Shown here one piece after another: positions 32,141 to 42,216 of a DNA stretch of 64,000 nucleotides (positions are counted from its first letter, which is position 1; the number at the start of each line of letters is the position of its first letter). The stretch is taken from the NCBI GenBank assembly GCA_900074885.1, contig FJUW01000043.1, forward strand, positions 372,001-436,000, written 5' to 3'. The notes below the pieces were generated by a model that was not told the DNA's origin, searched no databases, and worked only from the letters and a program-made list of their open reading frames with translations. The DNA is from Rhynchosporium graminicola. Lineage: Eukaryota > Ascomycota > Leotiomycetes > Helotiales > Ploettnerulaceae. The translations under genes were made by a program, and so were the position numbers.

Positions 32141-33730
32141 GAGGATATTTCAAGCTGTGTCCCGAAGAATTTGGTCAGATCTTCTCCGTCCTCGTTGCCA
32201 CACCAGATGGTAAAGGAGACATCCTGTCTGTCATCCTGCGGGAACAAACTTGGCCAGCACCCTGTCGTTTTCATGTTTTGACTTCTTTCCGATTTCCATA
32301 GCCGGCTATTCTGAATGGCTGTTTTAAAAGGCTCAGGAAATTTCGTTATGTTGGTAGCGGGTGCATTTGTGTACATATGCTCAATTGCTATTGATAGATT
32401 ATCAGCAGTGCCTCCTTGTATATACCTAACGCTTCGCCTTACCCCTATTTTCCGTGTATGGCAACAATGAATCCGCTGCTGTCGATTTCTGTTGTTTATA
32501 TTGTAGAGAGGATGGATGCACGGCCTCGTGATGTAATAGCGGATGCCGCTGTTCGCGATTAATGGTACCACCATAGTCACGATTAGTGGTGAAGTCTTGC
32601 CGACGACCCCGATGCTGTGATTGATCTGCCGTTCATTAGCCTTTGTCCGCATGCAAAGAAATACTTTTAGATACCGCGGTCGAAGGATGGTACTGCAAGT
32701 GTTATTTGTTGTAGACCTGGCAATTGCGGCTGCATGCGCGTATTGATTTGGGACGAGTCATAGCCAGGCCACTGCCGTAAGGACTGATGATGCAGTATTT
32801 CTTGTCGCCTAGTGTCCTGGGAGTAAGACGGAGGCATTGCAAGTGAGGCTGACTCCTTGCTCACGTTCAGATTCGTCTGTTGAAGACCGCTTCTATCCCG
32901 ATCATCTCTCACCACTAGAGGAATATCAACTGTTTGAGGAATCTGAGGTGCGGCCCGATAGAGTGCCGCATTTTCGTGAGATTGTACTGATTCCACCATC
33001 GACGAAGCGCTCGCTGAAGGAAGAGGTAGCATTTGCCCGTTGTGGGGGATAGGCGGTGGGGATGACTGAGAGGCGCCATAGCACCATGTTTTTCTAAACC
33101 GTTGTCTTTTGCGACGTGCTCCTGGTTTTTCCTTGGCAGGAGCATGGCGATTCAGACACGGTGTTTCTTCATCATCACGAACTAAATTAATCAATAAAGA
33201 ACTATGCTGGAAAGAGAAGAGGTAATACTTGGAGATTTGATGCAAGTACGGATCCATGTTGGGACATGGTCGTTGATCTCAATCTTCTTGACTTCCTCTA
33301 TCAGGATTATTCGCCATTCTTCTGGCAACGCCTCTATCTGTGCAAATACCCAATTATTATCACCCTTTGTAGCCAAATACAGTGCGATGACTGCGTGGAT
33401 ATCTCCATAGTGATAGAATTCGATTGTGATGTGGTCAGATTTGTCGCACTGTCCGTTGACGCAGGCTCGGATGACATCTTCGATATTCCCCTTTGGAAGC
33501 CAGTTCTTCTTGGTCGATTCCAGAGCATTGTAGAAGTGTACTCTAAGCTGCTGCAAACTAATTTCATTCTCGAGCTTCTCGATAGGAGGGAAGAAATGTG
33601 GCTGATTTGGCGGGTTCTCTGCATCGCACATGGCTTGTCGCAATACCTCCAAATATCTTTTCAAAGCCTCGCCATAGCAAACCTTATTATTAGCATCCGA
33701 TGACGACTCCAACGGAATCACAGCAGCCAT
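32137..33730 (-). CDS. hypothetical spliced protein next to minisatellite
   Basis: Exon 1 starts MAAVIPLESSSDANNKVCYG (33730), includes KNWLPKGNIEDVIRACVNGQ and EALPEEWRIILIEEVKKIEI, and ends at a GTACTT donor near 33250. It joins after TTTAG (about 33184) to RDDEETPCLNRHAPAKEKPG, a basic stretch (ARRKRQRFRKTW) and a proline/glutamine-rich region. An open frame from 32652 to 32137 (TKFPEPFKTAIQNSRLW; DVSFTIWCGNEDGEDLTKFF) may be the last exon. The frame containing the second segment ends at 32667, so either an intron lies there or these are two genes. No domain recognised. Confidence 0.5.
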
Positions 33731-33795
33731 AATTCAACGTCGCAGCGCGAATAAGCGTAATTGATGGATTGTTGGTATGATGTTGCTTGTAAATA

Positions 33796-33965
33796 ACAGT
33801 GGAAGTTCGCAAGAGCAGTGGAAGTTCGCAGGATGGTGGACGTTCGAAGGATGGGGAACGTTCGCGGAGTGGTGGAAGTTCGCAAGGTAGTGAGGGGTTC
33901 GCAGGATTGGAGGAACTGCGCAAGAATGGCGGAAGTTCGCAAGGATGGCGGAGGCTCGCAACGAA
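33796..33965 (+). repeat. 19-bp minisatellite array, about nine diverged units
   Basis: Units of 17-20 bp with core GTGGAAGTTCGCAGGATG, for example AGTGGAAGTTCGCAAGAGC and TGGAAGTTCGCAAGGTAGTG. This is the family of 27236-27349, in inverted orientation and more diverged. Confidence 0.85.
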
Positions 33966-34832
33966 GGTGGGGAAATACTGTGGGTACGGAAAGTACATAA
34001 GCGAGATGGCTGGTGAATTGATACGGTTAGGATAAGGCTTCTACAAAGTGGGGGATTCTTGCCAACGCAACATGTTGGAACCGTTGCAGTCCTAACCACC
34101 TTTCCGTCCCTTTGAAAGCTTAACGAGCCAAAGTGAGGAGGAGATCCAATGCAACAGAAGCAATGATGTGGTACATGCACCGTGTCCCAGTCGTGGTGCC
34201 TTCCTCGTGCGCCTCGAGCTGCTTCGGGGATGAGGATCCTCCATACGAGCCTCGTTGCTCCACAACATCACCTTAATTCATTGTCAATCCATATCCCTCC
34301 CAACGTTTGGCTCTGACGTCGCATGGTAGTACCGTTGCTGCTTTAGCTAGAGATTTATGAGGGAGATGGGAGGCAAAATTGGTGGCATCGCTGGGGGCAT
34401 TCCTGTTGTGACACGTGGTGGACTAGATGGCATGGAGAAATGCCCTGAGACCCCGCACTGTAATTGTCGGCAGCAGCACCCTTATATGGTCACGGCACAG
34501 GGATCAGCGGCAGACTAAACTTTTTCCGAGCCGTACGCCAAGAAACCGATCGGATACGACCTTGCGCGGCGCATTCAGGTCAAGTCAACAGAAATAAACG
34601 GATTTACTGATTGGTCAGTGCAATGCAGTTTTCAGCCTCCTACCGAAAACGTTAAATAACTCCTTGTCAGTGTGCCTTTGTCCAACTAGCTCGAGACAGG
34701 GTGGGGCAGTACCAAAATGATTGTCCCTGTGAGCTGAGATACAGCAGGCCAGGCAAACCACTTCCATCTCGTCCGGGGTGAGGGAAGATCTTGGATATTG
34801 AACACTCAACCTCCCTGAACACAAGCTCCCCT
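33966..34832. other. intergenic, nothing supported
   Basis: Short frames only. One minus-strand frame (34836-34615) has no recognisable family. Confidence 0.35.
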
Positions 34833-35292
34833 TCAAAGCCTTTTATCTCCCTGCGTTTTTTGCACGATCAACCTATCTATCAATACCCCCGTCAATGTCT
34901 TGCTTCCCCACGCCGCCTCATCACATATCGGCGAAGCCAGCTTGGCCATTAAGAAGCTATCACTTTCTACACCGGCATGAAGGCTAGGTGACTTGTTTGA
35001 GCCTAATCCGTTTTGGAAGACCAACATCGTCGACATAACGCCAGTTCCCTTCCTAGTTGCAGCAAGATGCATGGCATCTTGATCAGGAATCGCAGGTCCA
35101 AGGAACACGTTGAAACGATGAAGTTGTACAAAGGGCATCAGTCTTCAACACTTTGCTCCGATTGGTAAGAGCCAAGTGAATATCTTCGATCAGATAAGAC
35201 GGCTGAATGAGAAGCTGTGTAGTATGTTGCAGGATAGATACCTTACGAACTTTTAAAGTAGATATGTATATAAGGGTGCGATTTCCTAACAA
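34833..35292 (-). pseudogene. possible ankyrin-repeat relic
   Basis: Two overlapping minus-strand frames. One has LLIQPSYLIEDIHLALTNRS. The other has PDQDAMHLAATRKGTGVMST followed by SPSLHAGVESDSF, which resembles the D-A-x-H-L-A-A core of ankyrin repeats. The frame changes between them and no full repeat is intact. Possibly the end of a decayed ankyrin gene. Confidence 0.3.
35267..35273 (+). promoter_or_regulatory. TATA box of small gene at 35398
   Basis: TATATAA about 130 bp before the ATG, followed by a pyrimidine-rich leader (CCTCATCCCTCCCATTTCTT), the usual arrangement of a highly expressed filamentous-fungal gene. Confidence 0.55.
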
Positions 35293-35397
35293 GTTTGACA
35301 GTTCGCTTCCTCATCCCTCCCATTTCTTCGAGCATCGTCTCCAACTTCACGCTTCTACATACACATTAGAGCTATCTACCAATCCTCCACGTAGACA

Positions 35398-35697
35398 ATG
35401 GCTCCGACAGAGATGACCGTGAAGCCGGAGCACCCAGAGGCGTCCCAAGTTGATGGGAAACCCGAGACTGCCCAGAGTCCGTCCACAGACCGATCTACTG
35501 CCGGATATCTTCAGCAGACTGTCAGCGCAGCGAATAAGCTCACAGACCCGGCTACGGAAGAGATTCTTCAGGAAGCAACACTCGGTTGGGAGTACGTATC
35601 CGACAGAGCTCTGATCAACACAGCTAACGAAATCCTTAGCGATCTCCCCGTAAAGGTCTTTCAGCCAGTGCCGTTTGTTGCTGAGTGGAAGGAGTAG
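35398..35697 (+). CDS. small hypothetical protein, 99 aa
   Basis: Single exon starting at ATG 35398 (MAPTEMTVKPEHPEASQVDG) after a TATA box and CT-rich leader. The first half is acidic, polar and likely disordered. The second half (STAGYLQQTVSAANKLTDPA, then EEILQEATLGWEYVSDRALI) looks helical. No signal peptide or membrane segment. No family recognised. The good promoter structure makes it a better candidate than most small frames here. Confidence 0.55.
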   Translation: MAPTEMTVKPEHPEASQVDGKPETAQSPSTDRSTAGYLQQTVSAANKLTDPATEEILQEATLGWEYVSDRALINTANEILSDLPVKVFQPVPFVAEWKE

Positions 35698-36583
35698 GAT
35701 ATAGTATCAGAGCACAGGGCTGGGTTGATTGGATTCGGGATCTTAGTTTTTGGGTTTTCCACGTTTGCTTTGACTGTATCAAATCGGCAATGTATAGTCA
35801 AGTTTGAGTACGAAATCTATGGTGTAATGTAACCCTGAGAGAATCAAAATAATGGCGTGGTTCGGCCGACTCGTATGCAAAATAAAACGATCCCAATCTA
35901 GCCTCGATTGAGTACTGTATGCATCATTATATGATCTCCAAGTGAGTTGCCAGTGGAGAATCGGCGAAGCCAGCTTTGTCTTCAGGTAGCTAACGCATCA
36001 TGCTGCAATCGTAGGCCCCCGGGTCGTTCAGGGAAACCAAATCAATTCCCCCAATCGACTGTCCCGCGTAGGCCGCTCAAAAATGGACCTCCGAATTGTA
36101 AGCTACTGGTTCGATCAGGGATGACTGAATCTGCTTCACCAGTCATCCATCCGGCGCTGGTTTCCCAAGATAGATTAGACTCATTCTACTGTGAAGTATG
36201 GAGAAAACCGATGAATATAAAGGTGCGGATTTCCCCTCAATATGGACCACTCTCCTCTAGGCAGCTTCTTGTTGCATTTGAATTCGATGGAGGTTCAATT
36301 TCTATGGGAGGAAGTAGCTATATATATAGGTATCTATACAGTAATCCAAGTAATCCAAGTACGTATCTTACGTACTATTACCGGTACTTCCGGTACTAGC
36401 AAATTGGTTGAGTACGCTATTCAACTCCGGTACTTCCGGTGAATACGCTACTCCGTACCATACTCTGTACTGTACTGTTTGCACTACCTATACTCAACAG
36501 AAGTCAATGCACTGTCTGCGGGTCTGACCTAGAGTGAATCGTGCCATGCCTATATCCTGAGCCATTCGGTTGTAGAACCTGTA
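35698..36583. other. intergenic with GTAC-rich low-complexity stretch
   Basis: Between about 36340 and 36475, GTAC/CCGGTACTTCCGGTAC words are repeated in near-palindromic arrangement. No gene is supported. Confidence 0.45.
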
Positions 36584-36856
36584 TCATGTAGAATTACTTG
36601 GTGATGTGACGGGGCACCCGAAGAATCCTGTGACTCCGAACCCGTATCGAATGCTCTTAACATCTAGTTTGTCCCATAGTAAAGGGGTGGTGATTCCATC
36701 TGTGTTGCCGATGGGTGCGATGACTATATCTGCACTTCTTGAGGTACAGTTGGGGACCAGAAATCCGGTGATGTAGATCTGGCCGCACTGGGAATTATTT
36801 GAGCGCTCTGTCGCGGTGCGCTCGAGAGCTGCCGCCAGGATTGTACGACTCATCAC
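36584..36856 (-). CDS. doubtful 90-aa ORF
   Basis: Open frame with SQCGQIYITGFLVPNCTSRS and SADIVIAPIGNTDGITTPLL. It reads plausibly as protein but has no recognised family and no supporting neighbour. Confidence 0.25.
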   Translation of the reverse strand: MMSRTILAAALERTATERSNNSQCGQIYITGFLVPNCTSRSADIVIAPIGNTDGITTPLLWDKLDVKSIRYGFGVTGFFGCPVTSPSNST

Positions 36857-37229
36857 GGATGCTACGAGAGCTGCTCGGCAGCGAGGTCAGCAAAAGATTA
36901 CAAGGTGATCGAATTTACTTTATGTGAAAGTTCTCAGGTACATGATTGTGATGTTGTGACACTAGTCTTCTGGCTATACCGAATGTATTTAAATACTTGA
37001 ATCGTACTTGTCCTGTAATAGGCATGCCACTGAAAAAGCCTATGACCTACTGCTTGTTCCTAATTAAGAAGCATCCTATTCGTCTGCCAAGTAAGCTCGT
37101 TTACGAGCAGAACTAAAGGATTTTAGCCGAAGTAAGCACAAATGCAGAGAGAGAGCCTGTTTGAGATGGCTCAGCGGAATTTAACTGCGGTTTCTTATTA
37201 TTCGAGTGAGATTTCCAGCTGGCTTGTAA

Positions 37230-37970
37230 TTGTACAACGAGAACGTGATAAGGTCAATCCGCAAACTCCTTGCTGGTAAAACAGAGGTTGTAAAAGTATT
37301 GTCTCTAAATTCTGTTCAAGGAGTACAATCGCTGTCGTGGGAGACTCAAATTGAAATTGAAAGTCAGTATTGTTTAAGAAAGGTGTATTATTCCTTTTCT
37401 ATTGAAGACTTAGAAGAGCTACTGCACCCCAAAGAGGAATGTACTAAAGAGGATGTGGATTGACATCCTCCTTAGCCGTCTAAAGAAGGGAAACCTTCCT
37501 ACTTGCTCTGTCTGTAATCTTGAATTCGATATCGTTCCAAGTGTACGAATTATTCTTGTATGCCCGACTTTCTTTTCAGGAAACTCGCTCGTTCCGTTTT
37601 GACTAGTTGTTCCGCGACACATAGACTTCGGCCATATTTCGCATGATATTACTGTAGCTAGAGACCTCTATTCTACAGAAGCTACTCAACTTGAAACATA
37701 TGCTTGGAAAAAGTCTAGGCTCATAAAAGAGATTATGTAGACGAAACAGGGGACAAGACCGGTCGTATGAGAGATTCAGACTATCATTGATGAGAAGTGC
37801 AGAGACCCATACGGTTGACTGTGGTCAGAGAAACGGAAACGTTAGCTCATTCGATCAGGCCTTGTTAGGTATGTTGACTATCGTCCATGATTTGGGAACT
37901 AAAAGGTACAATCAGGCTTTTATACCCGTTGATGTTCCTAAAATGTGATTCTGTAGACTTTCACCTTCTT
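37230..37970 (+). pseudogene. decayed coding region, unknown family
   Basis: Consecutive protein-like fragments in changing plus-strand frames with stops between them: VVKVLSLNSVQGVQSLSWET, then YYSFSIEDLEELLHPKEECT, then about 37640-37740 ISHDITVARDLYSTEATQLE, then about 37800-37960 NGNVSSFDQALLGMLTIVHD. This pattern suggests an old gene, perhaps part of a mobile element. I cannot assign it. Confidence 0.35.
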
Positions 37971-38056
37971 CTTCATATTTTCCATCTGCGTTGTATGTTT
38001 CTATGAATATGATTAGATTGGGTGCAACGGCCTGTTCCAAAAGTCGAATATCTAGT

Positions 38057-38887
38057 CTATGTAAGTGGAAGTAACAAGAAGTACTTTTCGCCCCGATCTA
38101 TTAATCGTCTAACTAAAGAGATGTCTTCGATGGACATTTCCCATTGCCTGATATCAACCAAGTCAATCTCACTTGATTCCCCTAGCTTGACCCAGGTCCC
38201 TTCTTCATGAAATGGATGGCTTTCGGAAAAGGCCAACAGATTTCCTTTGATAAATCCCCATGTGCCAAGATCCACCAGGTATAAGCTCGCATTTCCAGTG
38301 TGTAGGAAAGGTGGATGCTCGGGTTCGTCGATAAAGATAAGCTTTTGAAGCTCCTTTGACTGCCTTAAGAAGGTAGCAAGACCCCAAAAGCAGTGTGCTC
38401 TCATCCTAATTGCAAGAGTTTGCACCGATCGAAAAGCCCGGCCGAGGACACTCACCACCCTGTCGATGTCTATACACTCCTCCGGAAGATCCAGAAAGAT
38501 CGTGTCTCGAGACCAGTCGATGTACATCAAAGAGAGACTTTCATCGAAGAAAGTAATTGTCTCATAGCCTCTTAAAGCTTCCCTTCGAGACTCTTGGCAC
38601 ACGCTTCGAATTGTGATTGACTCTGTTTTGATTTCCACCTCGCCAGTGAAGTTTTCCGGGTCTAGTTCCGGGGTGATGGTTATCAGACGGCAGGGTATGG
38701 CCATGTTCCAGATTTTATTTCGAAGTTCAAGGGGAAGTTTCTTAAATTCAGAAAATACTGGCAGCGTATGATCGACAATGTCAGCGCTCACGGAACAACA
38801 ACGGTTGTCGCTTGAGAGAAGTGGTGGATTGCGTCTCACGGACGGTGGCTGTCCGCAAGGAAGGCTGTCTGCGTAAGACGACAACAT
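38057..38887 (-). CDS. 2EXR-domain protein, 276 aa
   Basis: Single exon. After a short N-terminal tail, LPVFSEFKKLPLELRNKIWN followed by MAIPCRLITI matches the fungal 2EXR domain (F-x-x-F-x-x-LP-x-E-LR-x-x-I-W). ITIRSVCQESRREALRGYET and SLSLMYIDWSRDTIFLDLPE continue the pattern of this family (R-x-V-C-x-ESR; N/D-x-x-x-D-T-x-x-F). The family is common in ascomycetes and of unknown biochemical role. Length is usual for it. No signal peptide. Confidence 0.8.
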   Translation of the reverse strand: MLSSYADSLPCGQPPSVRRNPPLLSSDNRCCSVSADIVDHTLPVFSEFKKLPLELRNKIWNMAIPCRLITITPELDPENFTGEVEIKTESITIRSVCQESRREALRGYETITFFDESLSLMYIDWSRDTIFLDLPEECIDIDRVVSVLGRAFRSVQTLAIRMRAHCFWGLATFLRQSKELQKLIFIDEPEHPPFLHTGNASLYLVDLGTWGFIKGNLLAFSESHPFHEEGTWVKLGESSEIDLVDIRQWEMSIEDISLVRRLIDRGEKYFLLLPLT

Positions 38888-39525
38888 GTTTTGAATAAGC
38901 TTGCGAACTTAGGTAGTTTGAAATAAGTGTTTGCATGATCGACCTGAGGTAGAGCGTGCTTCGAATGCCGCAGATATATTGCTGGAGATCATGGGGTCGC
39001 GAAGGATTTACTTGGTTAGTATCCTGCCTACCTTAAATTACTGAAGAGATCTTGGGGTAGCCTTGCTGTGTAAGGCACATGCCTAAATATTTGTCTGGGG
39101 AATAAGCTCCCCGTGCGTCCAAAGCCCGGCCTAAGCGAACCTCTTAATCAAGCGAGTGCCTAATTCCTACTTAGGATAATACCGAATTAGGGCGCCACCT
39201 CTTTGGTTACGAAGGACGAAAACTTTATAGTAGAGCGAAGTCAGTCTGGTTTCATGCTCGGAGGGTAGACCAGTGGCGAATAAGCTGGCACTTGACATCA
39301 ATCCAAGAACCCATCATGTCGCATCCAAGCACTTCGAATCCTCGCGATTTGTGTTGGGTTTCTAAGAGGTTGTCTAAGGCACATGATCTATAAATATTAC
39401 AGAACAAACGTGCCAACAGCAGAAGCGTTATGTCAAGTCAATGTTGAATTTTCTAATGCTAATCATATTTCATAAATCCTACGTTTCTCTTCCATACCTC
39501 TGTGGATGAACTACTCCTTGTAACT
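38888..39525. other. intergenic, nothing supported
   Basis: Only short frames; A/T-leaning composition. Confidence 0.35.
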
Positions 39526-40715
39526 CTAAGCTTCCCACTTTTCTTCGTCATACCTGAATCCAATGTGGGCAGTCGTTGCGATTCCAACAAGCCATTTGAG
39601 CTGTTCCTTTTGAACATTGTTCCGTAAAAGCCTATGCTAGAATGTGTTAGCGGAAACGCAAGACTGTCTTGGTTAAGGGGCTACTCACCCGAATGAGCTC
39701 CTCTGCTGAGGTAGCGGATGTTGTGGCCGCAAGAAAGTCGACCGCATCACAGTCAGAAGGATATCTGCTGAAGTCTTCTAAGCCAATGGCACCATCGTCA
39801 TTTTGATATTTCTGCATCAGTTCCATTGCGATGTAGCCTATCGCTTTCACGTCCGTCAGACGTGGTTGGCTCGATGTAATGTCGCGGCATGTCTCTTGGT
39901 GGGCTACACTGGGGTGAGTACGAAGACAAGAAAGCTCTGCCGGTCTTTAGCTTACTAATTTTGATAACCCCTCTGGGGGAAAGTAGGATGTTGGAGCAAT
40001 TCAGGGAGCCATGTTCTAAATTTTGCTTCTCGAGATATGATACGGCTTCCAGAATCTACATACTTTAGCAAAGACCAGGCAGAACTCTTCGGAAACGCAC
40101 CTGAAAAAGAATAGCTGCTAGCTCGCATATCCTGAGGTAAGGTGGAGATGTCACGATACGTGCTAGTGAGACAGATATATGGTCGAACACCGCATAGTAC
40201 GAGTCTTCAAAGCTGAACCGTTGCAGTACAGAGATAAAATTGGCGTGGCGAATTCTCTGCAACATTCGCAGCTTTGAAGCCATATCCGGTCCCGAGAACC
40301 TCTTCACGATGAAAGAATCTCGTTCGCTCCCCCTATCGGACGCGATGATCACAAACCCACCGAGATTCAACTCGTAGTCGCTTCGAAGGCTCCTCCAGGG
40401 CGATTCGTATTTGATACTCAGGGAATCCAGTACACTGACGCCCTGCTCGGCTGCTTGGACGATCGCAAGATCTTTATGGTTAGATCCAGTGAGAGTCGCA
40501 TTTTCGGTTGCTGTCGTGGTCTTCTGGCGCTTTGTAACAGTAGACCTTTGTTTGATTGGCGCCTTCAACCTTTTTGCATTCGGTGTAACATGTCCGGTGG
40601 AAACTGCTGTAGGACTGGACAGGCTAGATGGGATTGGTGAGATAGGTGGTGAACCAGACCCTGGAATATCGACTAGGTTGATTATAGTATGTCGATTGGG
40701 ATCGTCCGATGCCAT
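39526..40715 (-). CDS. pseudokinase, exons joined
   Basis: The start MASDDPNRHTIINLVDIPGS leads a proline/serine-rich, basic N-terminal tail (AKRLKAPIKQRSTVTKRQK, possible nuclear signal), then the kinase-like domain: NLGGFVIIASDRGSERDSFI, VKRF (lysine kept), then KLRMLQRIRHANFISVLQRF. It splices after ILFQ (GTGCGT donor) to ILEAVSYLEKQNLEHGSLNC and SNILLSPRGVIKI, then after GTAAGC...TGTAG to THQETCRDITSSQPRLTDVK and AIGYIAMELMQKY. The final exon ends WLVGIATTAHIGFRYDEEKW at 39526. The catalytic-loop aspartate (HGS for HRD) and the DFG are absent, so it cannot be a normal kinase. It resembles the pseudokinase at 45963. Confidence 0.75.
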
Positions 40716-41079
40716 TTTCCTCCGTGTACAGAGTAAAAAGAGTAATTTTCGATCCAGCTTCAGGTTGTGATAAGGTCTCAGTTTGCTCGAGGCAGTCTAT
40801 AATGCACCAGTAAGGTCATAAATCTGGCAGGATGCTGAGATTTGTATACGCTAGACACTGTATGCTGCTACACAGGCAACTCATGCTTGATCATTCGTGC
40901 TGGATGATGATACTGTTATGTGCTTGCTTCTGCCATGTGATTAACACAACCGTCCCAAATTTCATCTGCTTTATTTACATGGTCCCAATCTGTCCTGCTG
41001 CACGGGTGTTGCTGGACTTTACAGGCATGCGCAAGTTCAAGCGGATACGTCCTTACCAAAAGAAGCCCTTTCGTAAGGA
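40716..41079. other. intergenic, nothing supported
   Basis: Upstream region of the pseudokinase gene. No gene or repeat recognised. Confidence 0.35.
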
Positions 41080-41600
41080 CTAAACTTAAACAGACATGGG
41101 CGCAAGTTTAAGTTCAGGATATTCTCCCATATAAATATGATCATGTAGACAAAGCGCAATTAGTAGATATAACTTTCGTCTAAACTATCTCTTAAGTATA
41201 TGCCCTATCAATAAACACAACAGATATGTCCTGTTTGTAAACGAAGTCCTTTTATACCGACCAATTTTAAGTGTACGTAAATTTAAGCATATGCCCTGTG
41301 GATTAAGGTCGGAAATTCCAATAACATAAACTTGATCTTACGCTTACTTGAATGTAGGCATATACCCTTCTAGCAGATGAAGTTTAGGCATGCGTGAATA
41401 TGCATATTACTGCAATCGATCGTGAATCTGCCGGGCGCATGATTCTGCCCTTCACGTAATGAAATATGTCGAATTTTGTTACTATGTGCGTAGATTGCGG
41501 GGGAATGAAATTAAGCATACGCAGATTTAGTCCTATGTCATTATGACATTTGAATAGAATGGAATATAGACCTTCAACAAAAATCATGCAAGTAGCAGAC
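41080..41600. repeat. cluster of TTTAAGCATATGCCC-like motifs
   Basis: Repeated variants: CTTAAGTATATGCCC (about 41193), TTTAAGCATATGCCC (about 41283), GTAGGCATATACCC (about 41356), AGTTTAGGCATGCGTGAATA and ATTAAGCATACGCAGATTTA (about 41511). These are the reverse complement of the motif in the 44585-45022 array and related to words at 54990-55260. Confidence 0.6.
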
Positions 41601-41647
41601 TGAAGTATATCTACAGCTAAAGGTAGCGGCTACCTATTTATGACTCG

Positions 41648-41950
41648 TGCTCCTAGGAGCCGGACTCTCCGAGGAGCAGTATCCTACGCCTAGAACTCCC
41701 CGAGGAGCAGTACCCTGGGATCAGGATTCTCCGAGGAGCGGTATCCTGGGATGAGAATTCTTCGAGGCGCAGAATTCTCCTAGAAACATTATCCTGGATG
41801 TGATAGCCTCGTAGGAGACAATTCCTGGGAGGCCCAGTCTCCTGCGAGCCGCCTCCTTTGAAGTATGAACTCCCAAGAACATTTTCCTAGTAGGGTGTCT
41901 CTCCTGGGACTGATAATCTCCCTAGAAATATCTCCCAGAAATTTCACCCG
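41648..41950 (+). repeat. about 31-bp diverged minisatellite
   Basis: Units CTCCGAGGAGCAGTATCCT, CTCCCCGAGGAGCAGTACCC, CTCCGAGGAGCGGTATCCTG, then decaying versions (CTTCGAGGCGCAG, TCTCCTAGAAACATTATCCT). The unit contains an internal inverted repeat (CTCC...GGAG). Confidence 0.75.
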
Positions 41951-42216
41951 CACAGGACTAACGCCAGCTTACAGACAGCCGCGAAGTGAGCGTTGGTGAT
42001 ATCGGTGTGATTTATGCTGAGGCACTCCCGTCGATGGAAGTGCAACTCACTTGATTGACACATTTTAGATCGTATGTAATTATTCACTATTCATATGGAC
42101 ACAGAAAACCTTATGATACAATCAATTCTGCACTATATACCTGTTTGGGTCAAGAAATACAAGTAATTGACCTCATTTGCCTCCATGGCCTTTGTCCTCC
42201 GAAAACTGAAACTCAA
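41951..42216. other. 3' flank of ferric reductase gene
   Basis: No feature recognised. Confidence 0.3.
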
